Positions 55,678-64,000 of a DNA stretch of 64,000 bases are shown in pieces. The position numbers and the translations under genes are program-made. Within the stretch, counting starts at the first letter, position 1. Each line of letters starts with the position of its first letter. A model generated the notes under the pieces. The model made no database searches. It was given only the letters and a program-made list of their open reading frames with translations, and was not told where the DNA came from. The stretch comes from Symsagittifera roscoffensis (taxonomy: Eukaryota; Xenacoelomorpha; Acoela; Convolutidae). The stretch lies in contig NC_087063.1 of assembly GCF_963678635.1 (NCBI RefSeq), positions 79,197,617 to 79,261,616 on the forward strand, given 5' to 3'.

Positions 55678-57645
55678 TCACACCCGACTCGACACCCCCG
55701 TGTACCCGACGCAGGCGATGCTCAAGTAGTACTTCTTATGAAGATACACCACTATCTCAGTTTCTGCAAAGACTACATGTAGGATAGCGTACAATTCCCT
55801 TGGGCTCAGTTTGCCCCTGTTTGGGTCATACACCGGCATTGAGACTTCTGTTATCCCTCTTTCAATCATGAAGTCTCGTAGTCTTGTTAGTGCTAACATT
55901 ACGTGTTCGGGATCAATTGTGTTCCTGTCATTGACCCTCGTCACTAGGAAGCACAGGTATTTCCCCGGGACTTGTGCTACTGATGGTGGGAGTCCTGGTC
56001 TCTGTCTGAACAGAAACTCTACGTTCTGGTATTCTCTCTTGAAGTCAGCTTCCAGTCTTGTTTTGAAACTCATGTCTGCCGTGATGCAGATCGCGCTCGT
56101 TCTGTTTGACAGGATGAAGTCACTATCTGTTATCATGATGTTTTCCGAGTACTGATTGGGTATTTCAAATTTCGTTTTGAAATTCCGGCCTATGTTAGGC
56201 TCTGGCTCTTGTTCTTCCAGTTCCAATTCGCTTGTTTCTCTCACTTTCTTGAGCTTCTTTATCATCAAATTTTCGGTGTGGGTAAGTCCTACCCCCACTC
56301 CCCGGACAAAAATATTTATCGACGTCCCCGTCGATGTTGTCGGGTCTGAATTGTCCGGTGGAATGTCCAGCGGCCTGTCTGTCGCCGTCCAGCCGAAGAG
56401 AGGGTCTTCTGACTTCTTGTGTTTTTCCGCTGACACGTCGACTTGCTGGATACTCTGTCCTCCATGGCCTTCGTCTTTGACGTCGCGTATCCACTCTAGT
56501 ATCCTCAAGTTCGTGTTCTCCCTCCTCTCTATCTCGCTCTGTTCGAGGTCCGTCTCCATTTCTGGTGTCGAGTAATCTTCCTGCGGATAGTGTCCACCAT
56601 CATCAATGACCTGCCATTCCTCTTCGGCTTCCAGTTCGCCTGCACTCAGTAATTCCTCGCCCAATTTGTCTGGCTGTATCTTGTCAATCAAGAAGTCATC
56701 CCCGTATCTGTTGTATCTCATACCCGTCCGTTTACGATTGCCAGTTCTGGTTCCCAGTGATATTGGTCGATCTGGCTCCATCCACTTCGGCACCTCATCT
56801 TGCTCCGGGTCGTTCCAGTCTTCTTCTGCAAACGATCCTGCTTCAGACTCCACCTCTATCTTTTCATTGTCGTCCAAGCTCAAGTTTTCATTGCCATCAT
56901 TTTTCTCTCTGGTGCCCTTTTCATTCACTTCACACGCTGGCTCTACCACCAGGTACTCGAGACCCTCCATGTCTTTCGGTAGGCACCAGTCTTCTGGGGA
57001 CGGGACGTGAGGCTTCAGATTTTCGTAATGTGCTGCTCGCCCAGTACTCAAGCGGTAGAACCGTCCTTGTTGATGTACTTCCGTTATCATGAATGGTCCC
57101 CTCCACTTCTTGAGTAGTTTCTTTGTTCCCTTGGGCGGTATGACATTTTGGAAGACCCACACGTACTGGCCCACTTCATATGGTTTTGCTTGTAATATTT
57201 TTTCGTCATATTTCTTGCGTTGTCTCATTTGCGCTTGCGCCGTGTTCCTCCTGCATAGCTCGTTTAGCTCTTGTTGTCTTTTGATCGCTTCTTTCACATA
57301 TGCCTGAGGCGACGTCCTCTTCCCCTCGTATTCTGGGTAGAAGAATGTTAGAGGCATCGCCCTCTCCCTGCCCGTCAACATCATGAAAGGACTGATGCCC
57401 GTCGTTGAGTGCTGTGTACTGTTGTAGGCTCCTACTACCTGTGGCAGGTATTTGTCCCAGTCCGTCATGTATCTTGAGCAGTACACCCTTAACATGTTGA
57501 CCAGTGTCCTGTTCTGTCTCTCTACCAACCCATTGGTCTGTGGATGATAGGTCGTCGAGTGTGCTTGAGCAATGTGCGATCTGTTCATCAATTCTTTTGT
57601 CAAGTCCCCCACAAAAGCTTTGCCGTTGTCCGACTGGAAAGTCAT
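55678..57645 (-). CDS. integrase C-terminal part fused to a macro domain, 655 aa
   Basis: Begins inside the integrase core: SDNGKAF holds the second catalytic Asp (D6) and GLVERQN the Glu (E42), exactly 35 residues apart (DD35E). The GPY/F module follows (KKWRGPFMITEV, ~179-190). Residues ~215-500 are a long acidic, disordered segment. Residues ~503-637 match a macro domain of the TARG1/OARD1 kind: SAICITADMSF, LEADFKREY, YLCFLVTR, LTRLRDFMIERGITEVSMP, then ETEIVVYLH as last strand. The GCGLD-type loop and the Lys that TARG1 uses for catalysis are not conserved (VYDPNRG and TRVND instead), so ADP-ribose binding or hydrolysis is doubtful. The first catalytic Asp is in the neighbouring ORF; the two frames meet at about 57,645-57,667. 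Confidence 0.85.
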   Translation of the reverse strand: MTFQSDNGKAFVGDLTKELMNRSHIAQAHSTTYHPQTNGLVERQNRTLVNMLRVYCSRYMTDWDKYLPQVVGAYNSTQHSTTGISPFMMLTGRERAMPLTFFYPEYEGKRTSPQAYVKEAIKRQQELNELCRRNTAQAQMRQRKKYDEKILQAKPYEVGQYVWVFQNVIPPKGTKKLLKKWRGPFMITEVHQQGRFYRLSTGRAAHYENLKPHVPSPEDWCLPKDMEGLEYLVVEPACEVNEKGTREKNDGNENLSLDDNEKIEVESEAGSFAEEDWNDPEQDEVPKWMEPDRPISLGTRTGNRKRTGMRYNRYGDDFLIDKIQPDKLGEELLSAGELEAEEEWQVIDDGGHYPQEDYSTPEMETDLEQSEIERRENTNLRILEWIRDVKDEGHGGQSIQQVDVSAEKHKKSEDPLFGWTATDRPLDIPPDNSDPTTSTGTSINIFVRGVGVGLTHTENLMIKKLKKVRETSELELEEQEPEPNIGRNFKTKFEIPNQYSENIMITDSDFILSNRTSAICITADMSFKTRLEADFKREYQNVEFLFRQRPGLPPSVAQVPGKYLCFLVTRVNDRNTIDPEHVMLALTRLRDFMIERGITEVSMPVYDPNRGKLSPRELYAILHVVFAETEIVVYLHKKYYLSIACVGYTGVSSRV

Positions 57646-59012
57646 TGGACAACCATACCATGATCACATGTCTCCTCGGCCGAGGCTGTTTGGCACGGGA
57701 CTGCTTCCGCCAACTTTGTGAAGTGATCTATTATAACCAGTATCTGGTTATATCCCGACTCCGTCATGCAGATTTTTTGATGGTCTATCTGCACCACTTC
57801 ATTGAACTCTGAGCTCTCAACGGACTTGAGGGGAAACTTCATCTTCCTTGGGTCTTTTACCTGGAGACATGCCAGGCAGGCATTCACCCATCTCTCGCAA
57901 GCTTTTCTCATTCCTGGCCAATCAAACCTGTGAAGTATCCTTTGTTGTACTTTGTCTATCCCCTGGTGGCCCATCTGGTCGTGTGATCTGAAAAGCACCT
58001 CCGTTTGGTACAATTGTGGTAGTATGATGAGGTTGTGTTTGTGTAATATCTTTTCCTCATCTCTCCTCTTGCACGCTACCACCCCATCAGCTGTGTGATA
58101 AAGTAAGTCTTTCTTTTCTTTATAGAACTGGCTCAAGATCTTGTAGCTGTCTTCCTCAAGTCCCCCCTTCTCCTTGACCCCCGACTGGATCCATTTGGAG
58201 AGGTTACTTGTCATTTTGTCATTCTTCTGGGCTCTTATTAGGTCTGACAGCCTATATCTCGCCTTGACATGCTCCTTTAGCGCCATGATCTGTCCATTCA
58301 TCTCACCAGGGCTGTGGATGTCATCACGCAGTTTCACGCATATCATCCTTTTCACGATTTTCATGTCGTCTTCTGGTACCAGATTCGTTCTGACGTTTGA
58401 GTTGCACAATAGTTCCCTGAATGGTTTTCTCGAAACCGCTATTCTCTCAAGTTCTTCACCACCTCTTATCTCTTGTATGTCCAGATTGTACGTTCCTGAA
58501 GATGGGTCAGTTTGTAACTCCCTGTCGTGGTGCCTTGTCTTCTCTTCCGCTAATATCATGCACAGACTGTCTTGGCCTTCGCTGCTCTCATCCGAGTCTT
58601 CATACCATTCTTCACGCTCCCCGGACAATTTTCCTTCTACGGGTTCCTCTTCTTCTGTGAACCTGGACCACTCCCCGGACTCTTGATCTAGTCCCAGGTG
58701 TTCAGTTCCTTTGAATGTCACTTTCTTTTTCCTGACTTTTGTCTGCTCCAGAATATTTTCGGGGATTTTGTCAACTAGTGATCGCACGACATCTTTGCTA
58801 TCAGTGACGCTTCCTTTTGAGGAGTCAGTATTGTTCGCTGTTTCTTTTCTCCGAAGTATAGTTAGTTCCGGTCCCTCCTGACCCTTCTCTTGGATCACGG
58901 GCTTATCATCTGATAGTTTCTCGAGCAACCTCATTAAGTCATCATCTATCTGTGCAGCTCCCGCTTCTACCTGGTTAAGATCATAGCCTTTTGCCTTAAG
59001 TGTTTCCCTCAC
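57642..59012 (-). CDS. pol segment: linker plus integrase N-terminal part
   Basis: Residues ~1-320 are an acidic linker (SDDKPVIQEKGQEGPEL…EESDESSEGQD-like). Residues ~330-395 form the HHCC zinc domain: a His pair around HDQMGHQGIDK and CLAC as the Cys pair. The first catalytic Asp lies in VVQIDHQK (~407). The ORF ends after AEETCDHGM, where about seven residues usual in this part of the family are missing and the frame shifts. The gap suggests a ~20-bp deletion. The first codon of the open frame is GTG, so it is not an independent start; a frame change near 59,030 separates it from the RT/RNase H frame. Confidence 0.8.
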   Translation of the reverse strand: MRETLKAKGYDLNQVEAGAAQIDDDLMRLLEKLSDDKPVIQEKGQEGPELTILRRKETANNTDSSKGSVTDSKDVVRSLVDKIPENILEQTKVRKKKVTFKGTEHLGLDQESGEWSRFTEEEEPVEGKLSGEREEWYEDSDESSEGQDSLCMILAEEKTRHHDRELQTDPSSGTYNLDIQEIRGGEELERIAVSRKPFRELLCNSNVRTNLVPEDDMKIVKRMICVKLRDDIHSPGEMNGQIMALKEHVKARYRLSDLIRAQKNDKMTSNLSKWIQSGVKEKGGLEEDSYKILSQFYKEKKDLLYHTADGVVACKRRDEEKILHKHNLIILPQLYQTEVLFRSHDQMGHQGIDKVQQRILHRFDWPGMRKACERWVNACLACLQVKDPRKMKFPLKSVESSEFNEVVQIDHQKICMTESGYNQILVIIDHFTKLAEAVPCQTASAEETCDHGMVVQ

Positions 59013-59236
59013 GATCTTCGACTTGAGTATTCTTCGGGATCTATCGGGATCCTTCTGTTCTTCTTCAAGATGGTTTTTTCAAGAGGCTCTTTTGGTAATT
59101 CGGGATGATCTTCAATCGGTTTGCCTGATTTTTCCAGCCATCTTGTGAGTGGAAGACTGTCGTACGTTTCCTTGTCCATGAAGGAGAAGCCCTCTTTGAT
59201 TTCAGGTCTGTCTGCCTCTCTTTGTTCTTGTCTCTC

Positions 59237-62200
59237 CTAGAACTCCGTCTTCTTACTCAAGCTGTCGGCGTTTTGATGTTTATCCCGTGTTCTGTGCTCA
59301 ATTATCATGTTGTATCCGTCCAAGCGAACTATCCACCTCCCAATGTAACTTTGGTCCATTGAGTACGTTTTCAGCCAGCTTAGTGCTCGGTTGTCGACTC
59401 GCAGCTTGAAGGGCTCACTGCCTAGGTATGCCCTGTATTTCTCGACAAAGGTGACCACTGCGAACATCTCTGCTTTCGGTGCTCCGTACTTCATTTCTGT
59501 GTCACTTAGGACTTTGCTCCCGTACGCTATTGGTCTCAAGACTGTCTTCCCATTCCATTCTTGTTCCTGATGGAGAGTTCCTGAAATCGCAACTACCGAT
59601 GCATCCGTGTCCAGCACGTACATCCCCTTCTCAGTCGGCATACCTAGTACTGGTGCCTCGCATAGCTCTTTCTTTATCCTCTTGAATGACTCTTCTGCTG
59701 CGTTGTTCCATGTGAACTTTTTGCCCTTGTGCCTCATCAATTGTTGCATCGGGTACACCTTGTCCGCGTAGCCTTTGATGAACTCTCTGTAGTAGTTAGC
59801 GAAGCCCAGGAAGCTCATCAACTGGTGTTCCGTCTTCGGTGACTTCCAGGTTAGATCTGCTTCCACGGCGTCTGGATCAGGTCTGATGCCGTGCTTGTCT
59901 ACCATCCTGCCCAAGTATTTTATTGAGTCCTTGAGTATCTCGCACTTCGATGGTTTACACTTTAGCCCCGATCTTTTCATGCACGCGAACACCTCGTCAA
60001 GTCTCTCAATGTGGTCTTCTAGTGTTGGCGTTGCTATTACCACGTCATCCACGTAGCACATTACCAGATTGCCATACTTCTTTGTCACGCCTATCAGCGC
60101 GTGTGCCATCAATCGCTGAAACGTGGCTGTGGCATTGCAAAGTCCAAACGGCATCCGTTTCCACTGAAACAGACCCAACTCGCAGGCAAACCCTGTCTTG
60201 TCCCTGTCCTGCTTCCGTAGTGGTACCTGCCAAAAGGCCGAGCCTAAATCAAGAGTCGTAAAAAATTTTGCATCACCTAACTTCGAGAGGCTCTCATCAA
60301 TCCTAGGTATGGGATAGGCATCCTTCACCGTGACGGAGTTCAGGTATCGAAAGTCACAACAAAACCTCAACTGGTCGCCTTTCTTTTTGGCCATCACTAC
60401 TCCACACGCCCACGGTGACTTGGATGGTTCTATCATGTCATACTCTAGTAACGTTTCGATCTCTTTTCTACACGCCTCCGATTTGTGCGGGGTCATGCGC
60501 CTCGCCCCCTCCCTGTGCGGTACCGCGTTCTCCTCAAGTTCTATTTCATGCTCAACGAAATTACAACACCCGATATCCGCTTTGTGCTTCGAAAAAACTT
60601 CTTCGTTCCGCTCTAGTACGTCCTTGATGGCTTCGAGCTGTTCGTCCGTCAGTTTGCCCCTCAAGTGTTCAATCTCCGGGAGAACCGGTTTATCAATTTG
60701 CATTTCATCTATTGTGGGCCGCTCTGGAAAGTTCGAACAGCTCGACAGTCCATCGTCCGTCTCTGACTTAAGTGATTTAACAAGACCTGATGAATATTTT
60801 ATTTCTTGTAATCGTCTCAAGATACAAATTTTGTCCCTATGATCGGGACAATCAACGACTTCATTCTGTTTTGAGTTTTCAGTCATCTCATATCGGGTTT
60901 TAACCGGTAAAGCATATCCCAGTTTCCTCCCTCTCTGTATCGTGATCGGTATATCAAGGGTATTCAACAAGACACTGACGCAGAGGCCGCTCTTCGTTAT
61001 CGAGAAGGATCTTCCTAAAACAGCAGCACTTTGACTATTAGGATTCGGAACTATACACACTTGATTATTGTCACTTAATTCATTGTAATTTTTCATCCGC
61101 AAGCCTACGATTGCCGCTTCATTCGCCTTTAGCCTCACCCTCCTACTCAAGAACACCGGTGCTTTGCTTTCATTTGCCATTATTAAATTTACCGGTTTGA
61201 TTGCGTACCTCCTATCCAGGTTCCGTATCCTGAAAATTGCGTTGTTTAGATCAATCAAAATAAATTGGTCAGACTCATATAGGTTTTCTACTACAAGAAA
61301 ACTCATCCACAGGTTACGTTCCCCCAGATTGAGCGCTATTATCGGCGTTCTGCCCAACACGCGCAGGGCCCCTTTGTTCGCAGCCGATAACCGTATTCTC
61401 GAATCTATCAAGTCATCTTTGTTGAAGCCCATTCGTTCCCAAGTTTTGATTGGTATGACACTCAAGACCGCTCTCGTATCAAGTAACCCACGTAACTGAG
61501 TCTTCTTGCCACTTATGTCTAGCACGTGCCCTGTCACATCTGCCTCTGTTCCGATGTGCATCGCATCTTCTTCAAGCATGGCGCAGTGTCCAATCGATCT
61601 CACCTTTAACTCTTCCTTCCCTACGTAGATTTGCCCAATTAGGTCTTCATCACATGTTATCATTGTTTTGGTATAGATGTTGATTCCATCTATATTTAAC
61701 ATCACCTCATGTGGACCATAAGCTTCTGTGTATCTGTTATCAACACGTACCGACTTGCTACCCCCTCGCGTGAGTAGTGCTCTCAATGCTCTAGAAGTCG
61801 ATTGTGGGCTTATTAAACTCAAGTAATCTGCGTACACATCAATGTGCATTATTGTCTGGTCGCTCGGTTCGCTCAAGTTTCTGGTCACCTCGTGGCCGCC
61901 CACTGTGATTATCGAAATTATTCTAGCCCCGATTTTTGATATGCCGAATGGTTTTCCTGTCACCATCTTTACAGTGTTACAATTTCCAGTCTTTGTCGAG
62001 CCCGATACAGCCTCTGGTGCTGGCTTCGATCCAGTTAATGCTTCGTTGAAATTCTGCTTTTCGATCTCCTGCTTTAGTCGTTGTTCTATTTCTTTCGCTG
62101 CCAGATCCTGCTTCACTTTGTTGATGGCCTCCGCTGCCGCCTTCTCATAATCTATTTCTGGGGCTTTCTTCGCCGTGGCCTCTGCTGCACTACCACATTG

Positions 62201-62575
62201 TGTTACAGTTTTCATTGATTTCGTTGGTAGCTCTACATTTGGTCCCTCAAGTTTCTTCGTCTCAAATCCACCTTGTCTGTTTCTCTGGTTCTGCACCGCT
62301 GCTAGCGCCAACTTGTGTTTCGGATGACTCTGATTCTTCACCGCTTCCCAAAACAACGGACAGTCCATCCTGAAGTGCCCTTCTTGGTTGAAGAAGAAGC
62401 ATCTTGCTCCTATTTTGGTGATCAAGCCGCTATAGAACTCGTGTTCTTCCATCTGACTCATATCTTCCTCATCAGGTGCATATCCCAAACTCTTCATGCC
62501 CTGTTTGTATGTCGTGCAATCCGCCACATGATGATCAACTGACCCGCAGTTAGCACACGACCTGCGTTTGTCCAT
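59237..62575 (-). CDS. pol: zinc knuckles, aspartic protease, reverse transcriptase, RNase H (1,112 aa)
   Basis: Residues 7-20 are a perfect CCHC knuckle (CANCGSVDHHVADC). A second at ~58-71 lacks one Cys (CFFFNQEGHFRMDC). The protease active-site motif at ~364 reads LLDTRAVLSV: the Gly of Asp-Thr-Gly is Arg, so the protease is probably dead. The RT has LRFCCDFRYLN, FTTLDLGSAFWQ, MPFGLCNATATFQ and the catalytic YVDD (~841). RNase H (~985-1110) shows LDTDASV, KAEMFAVV, RVDNRAL and RDKHQNADSLS with all acidic positions. This order and RT type are Ty3/Gypsy. It ends at TAG (59237), beyond which the same frame runs on for ~70 codons of plausible pol sequence. Confidence 0.92.
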   Translation of the reverse strand: MDKRRSCANCGSVDHHVADCTTYKQGMKSLGYAPDEEDMSQMEEHEFYSGLITKIGARCFFFNQEGHFRMDCPLFWEAVKNQSHPKHKLALAAVQNQRNRQGGFETKKLEGPNVELPTKSMKTVTQCGSAAEATAKKAPEIDYEKAAAEAINKVKQDLAAKEIEQRLKQEIEKQNFNEALTGSKPAPEAVSGSTKTGNCNTVKMVTGKPFGISKIGARIISIITVGGHEVTRNLSEPSDQTIMHIDVYADYLSLISPQSTSRALRALLTRGGSKSVRVDNRYTEAYGPHEVMLNIDGINIYTKTMITCDEDLIGQIYVGKEELKVRSIGHCAMLEEDAMHIGTEADVTGHVLDISGKKTQLRGLLDTRAVLSVIPIKTWERMGFNKDDLIDSRIRLSAANKGALRVLGRTPIIALNLGERNLWMSFLVVENLYESDQFILIDLNNAIFRIRNLDRRYAIKPVNLIMANESKAPVFLSRRVRLKANEAAIVGLRMKNYNELSDNNQVCIVPNPNSQSAAVLGRSFSITKSGLCVSVLLNTLDIPITIQRGRKLGYALPVKTRYEMTENSKQNEVVDCPDHRDKICILRRLQEIKYSSGLVKSLKSETDDGLSSCSNFPERPTIDEMQIDKPVLPEIEHLRGKLTDEQLEAIKDVLERNEEVFSKHKADIGCCNFVEHEIELEENAVPHREGARRMTPHKSEACRKEIETLLEYDMIEPSKSPWACGVVMAKKKGDQLRFCCDFRYLNSVTVKDAYPIPRIDESLSKLGDAKFFTTLDLGSAFWQVPLRKQDRDKTGFACELGLFQWKRMPFGLCNATATFQRLMAHALIGVTKKYGNLVMCYVDDVVIATPTLEDHIERLDEVFACMKRSGLKCKPSKCEILKDSIKYLGRMVDKHGIRPDPDAVEADLTWKSPKTEHQLMSFLGFANYYREFIKGYADKVYPMQQLMRHKGKKFTWNNAAEESFKRIKKELCEAPVLGMPTEKGMYVLDTDASVVAISGTLHQEQEWNGKTVLRPIAYGSKVLSDTEMKYGAPKAEMFAVVTFVEKYRAYLGSEPFKLRVDNRALSWLKTYSMDQSYIGRWIVRLDGYNMIIEHRTRDKHQNADSLSKKTEF

Positions 62576-62644
62576 GTCATCTCTGGGCTTGTACCATGGC
62601 GACCTCTGTGGCTGACTCCCCCCTTGGGTGTTCCTGTTGTCTGA

Positions 62645-63121
62645 CTACGAGTATTTCTTGGGTTTCATCAGCATGTATTCTCTTGACTTCTGCCTCATCT
62701 CTTCTGGAGTTGGCGCATTATCTTTCGACAATGTGTAATACGTTGCTAACATCGTTCTCAAGTCATCACTCTTTACCCCATCAATGAACTTTGAGGCTAT
62801 GCTGAAGTTTCTTCTGTTGGTAGATTCTTCTGGGTCACTCCTTCTTCTCAAGCTCTCGAGATCATCTAGGAACCTGTCTATCGATTCGTCATCTCTCTGT
62901 CTCCTTTTTTCAAATCGCATCATCGCTTGATGACCCTTCATGCCTGAGCCGAATCTATTCAACAGTATTTCAAAGATTTTGTCCGCGGTATCGCGTTCTT
63001 CTTCTTTCTTCGCAACCACGCATTTTAATGCCGTGCCTTCTAAATTGCTGAGTATGGCTGTGCATGCTTGTCTTTCATCGTTCAAGTTGTCCTGTTCTAG
63101 GTGTAATCTCATCACTTCCAC
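62645..63121 (-). CDS. gag capsid part, 158 aa
   Basis: Gag-type helical protein: LEGTALKCVV, FEILLNRFGS, MMRFEKRRQRDDESIDRFLDDLESLRRR, a pattern typical of Ty3/Gypsy capsid domains. It ends at a TAG in the same frame as the following zinc-knuckle/pol ORF, with no other stop between. Its frame differs from the upstream gag ORF because of a 5-bp tandem duplication (ATCAA ATCAA, 63128-63137). Confidence 0.75.
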   Translation of the reverse strand: MEVMRLHLEQDNLNDERQACTAILSNLEGTALKCVVAKKEEERDTADKIFEILLNRFGSGMKGHQAMMRFEKRRQRDDESIDRFLDDLESLRRRSDPEESTNRRNFSIASKFIDGVKSDDLRTMLATYYTLSKDNAPTPEEMRQKSREYMLMKPKKYS

Positions 63122-64000
63122 CCAAGTATCAAATCAATGCATCCATCAGAGTCATCTTTGAATTCTTTTGGCTTTTTGAATGTTTTTCTGGATTTTCCCT
63201 CTCTTCTATCATTTGAGTCAGTGTTCCTCGTGGCGAAGGCCTCTAGAGTTCTATTCATCATCTCCCAAGTGCTTGCCCATGTCATAGCATCCGGACCTGC
63301 GTTGCTGTTAGCTGTTGAGTCCCCCGGACCAGTCGTTGTACTAGACGTTCCATTCTTCATGATAGTTTTAGCAGCTGTTGGTGCTATGCTCACCGTATCC
63401 CGAGTTAAGGGCAACGGTGTCGATTGCCGTTTGTTCCTTTGTGGTTCCACAAAGTCAACTCTGGTGCCTTGCGTGCGATCCGCTGCCGGTCTTTCTTGTG
63501 AGGTAGAATTTCTCAAGATTGCATCCAATTTCGCCTGTATTGCACACGAACTTTCGGCCTGATTTTTGCTCATTGTGTCCATTCTCTTTTCCAGGCTACC
63601 TAATTGGCTGTTGACATCATCATATCGGTTTTTCAACTGTTGCATATCTTCTTTGATGTTCCTATCTCGTTCTTCATTGGTGGCTTCTACCTTATCTGTC
63701 ATCTCCTTGAGTCTCTCGTCTGTTGCCTTAGCCAGGTTGAAATAACTATCCAGATACTCGTGTTTGTTGTATCTTAATTCTTTTCTTATCACTTCTCTGT
63801 CTTCTTCGCTGTGCTTCAGTTTTTTGTCGATCTGATTCAGTTTTGCCATCAAGTCACCTAGCTCAAGAGTAGCCTCTTCATGGTCAGCCGTCGGTCTGTC
63901 TTTGGCCGTAGCTTCTGCTTTAGTTTGTTCCTCTCTTGGATTGGCTTCTGTCGTCTTCGTGCTCACTGTCCCAAATGTTCGTGCTCTTTCAGCTTTTGGT
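63112..64000 (-). CDS. gag N-terminal part, open to the window edge
   Basis: The frame is open to base 64000, so the true start is outside. The product has a long coiled coil (DLMAKLNQIDKKLKHSEEDR… KRMDTMSKNQAES), then a Thr/Ser-rich linker, then a basic stretch (GKSRKTFKKPKEF) leading toward the capsid part. The last residues are out of frame because of the 63128-63137 duplication. The function is inferred only from position ahead of capsid and pol. Confidence 0.65.
   Translation of the reverse strand, partial: PKAERARTFGTVSTKTTEANPREEQTKAEATAKDRPTADHEEATLELGDLMAKLNQIDKKLKHSEEDREVIRKELRYNKHEYLDSYFNLAKATDERLKEMTDKVEATNEERDRNIKEDMQQLKNRYDDVNSQLGSLEKRMDTMSKNQAESSCAIQAKLDAILRNSTSQERPAADRTQGTRVDFVEPQRNKRQSTPLPLTRDTVSIAPTAAKTIMKNGTSSTTTGPGDSTANSNAGPDAMTWASTWEMMNRTLEAFATRNTDSNDRREGKSRKTFKKPKEFKDDSDGCIDLILGWK
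63128..63137. repeat. 5-bp tandem duplication at the gag frame break
   Basis: ATCAA twice. The two gag frames differ by exactly the shift that a 5-bp insertion causes. Confidence 0.85.

Larger units (their letters stand above)
39588..64000 (-). mobile_element. giant Ty3/Gypsy-type LTR retroelement (incomplete at right edge)
   Basis: Everything coding in this block is on the minus strand: gag, zinc knuckle, protease, RT, RNase H, integrase (the Ty3/Gypsy order), then very long extra ORFs where env would be. Base composition is clearly richer in G+C than the flanks throughout. The hexamer CTCAAG is strikingly over-represented both in the gag-pol part and in the extra-ORF part. This supports one element, but a separate element abutting at about 55,530-55,680 is not excluded. 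At least 24 kb is present, of which ~10.7 kb is the tandem duplication of the SGNH ORF. Confidence 0.6.

Noticed and set aside
40600-64000. Many plus-strand ORFs of 60-250 residues in the GC-rich block (for example 44209-44958, 58174-58686)
   Set aside because: They mirror long, motif-bearing minus-strand ORFs, repeat with the tandem copies, and are Ser/Leu-rich as expected from the antisense of charged helical proteins.

Overview
The window is nuclear DNA of an animal, probably an invertebrate. It has spliced genes with GT-AG introns for two metazoan-type proteins: AIMP1 of the multi-tRNA-synthetase complex, and a NEMO/optineurin-type ubiquitin-binding adaptor. It also holds dense repeats and a very large Ty3/Gypsy-type retroelement. 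I cannot name the species. All convincing coding sequence lies on the minus strand. About 0-39.5 kb is AT-rich; about 40-64 kb is clearly more GC-rich.

Layout. 1-5287 is repeat-rich intergenic DNA with a possible MITE and a tRNA-like relic. 5288-10332 is AIMP1 in four exons, with interspersed repeats in its introns. 10333-14210 is repeat-derived and holds a Helitron-like 3' end. 14211-about 23114 is a direct tandem array of a 2.45-kb unit: three near-identical copies plus one older, shortened copy. Each full unit contains a tRNA-derived SINE, a degenerate ~165-bp minisatellite, a hAT-type MITE and a Helitron-like 5' end. 24597-25680 and 37493-38879 are short Helitron-like elements carrying the same minisatellite. 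26374-26795 has three ~143-bp tandem repeats. 27261-about 32197 is a second tandem duplication (2.48-kb unit). 33408-36928 is the adaptor gene in three exons. A diverged fragment of its first exon lies at 39441-39587, directly against what looks like the outer end of an LTR.

39588 to the right edge is read as one giant element on the minus strand. From right to left it holds gag (open at the edge), gag capsid, a pol ORF with zinc knuckle, protease, RT and RNase H, and an integrase split over two ORFs. The second integrase ORF ends in a macro domain resembling TARG1/OARD1. Left of the integrase, where env would lie, is a 1,896-residue ORF with one clear and one probable SGNH/GDSL-hydrolase-like domain. 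It is present as one full copy, one almost full copy and one fragment in tandem. Then come an orphan 830-residue ORF and small ORFs. Several in-frame stops and short indels show that this copy is decayed, although the RT/RNase H ORF and the SGNH ORFs are open.

The strongest novelty candidates are the macro domain fused to the integrase ORF and the twin-SGNH ORF in the same element. I found no CRISPR array and nothing bacterial in gene layout.
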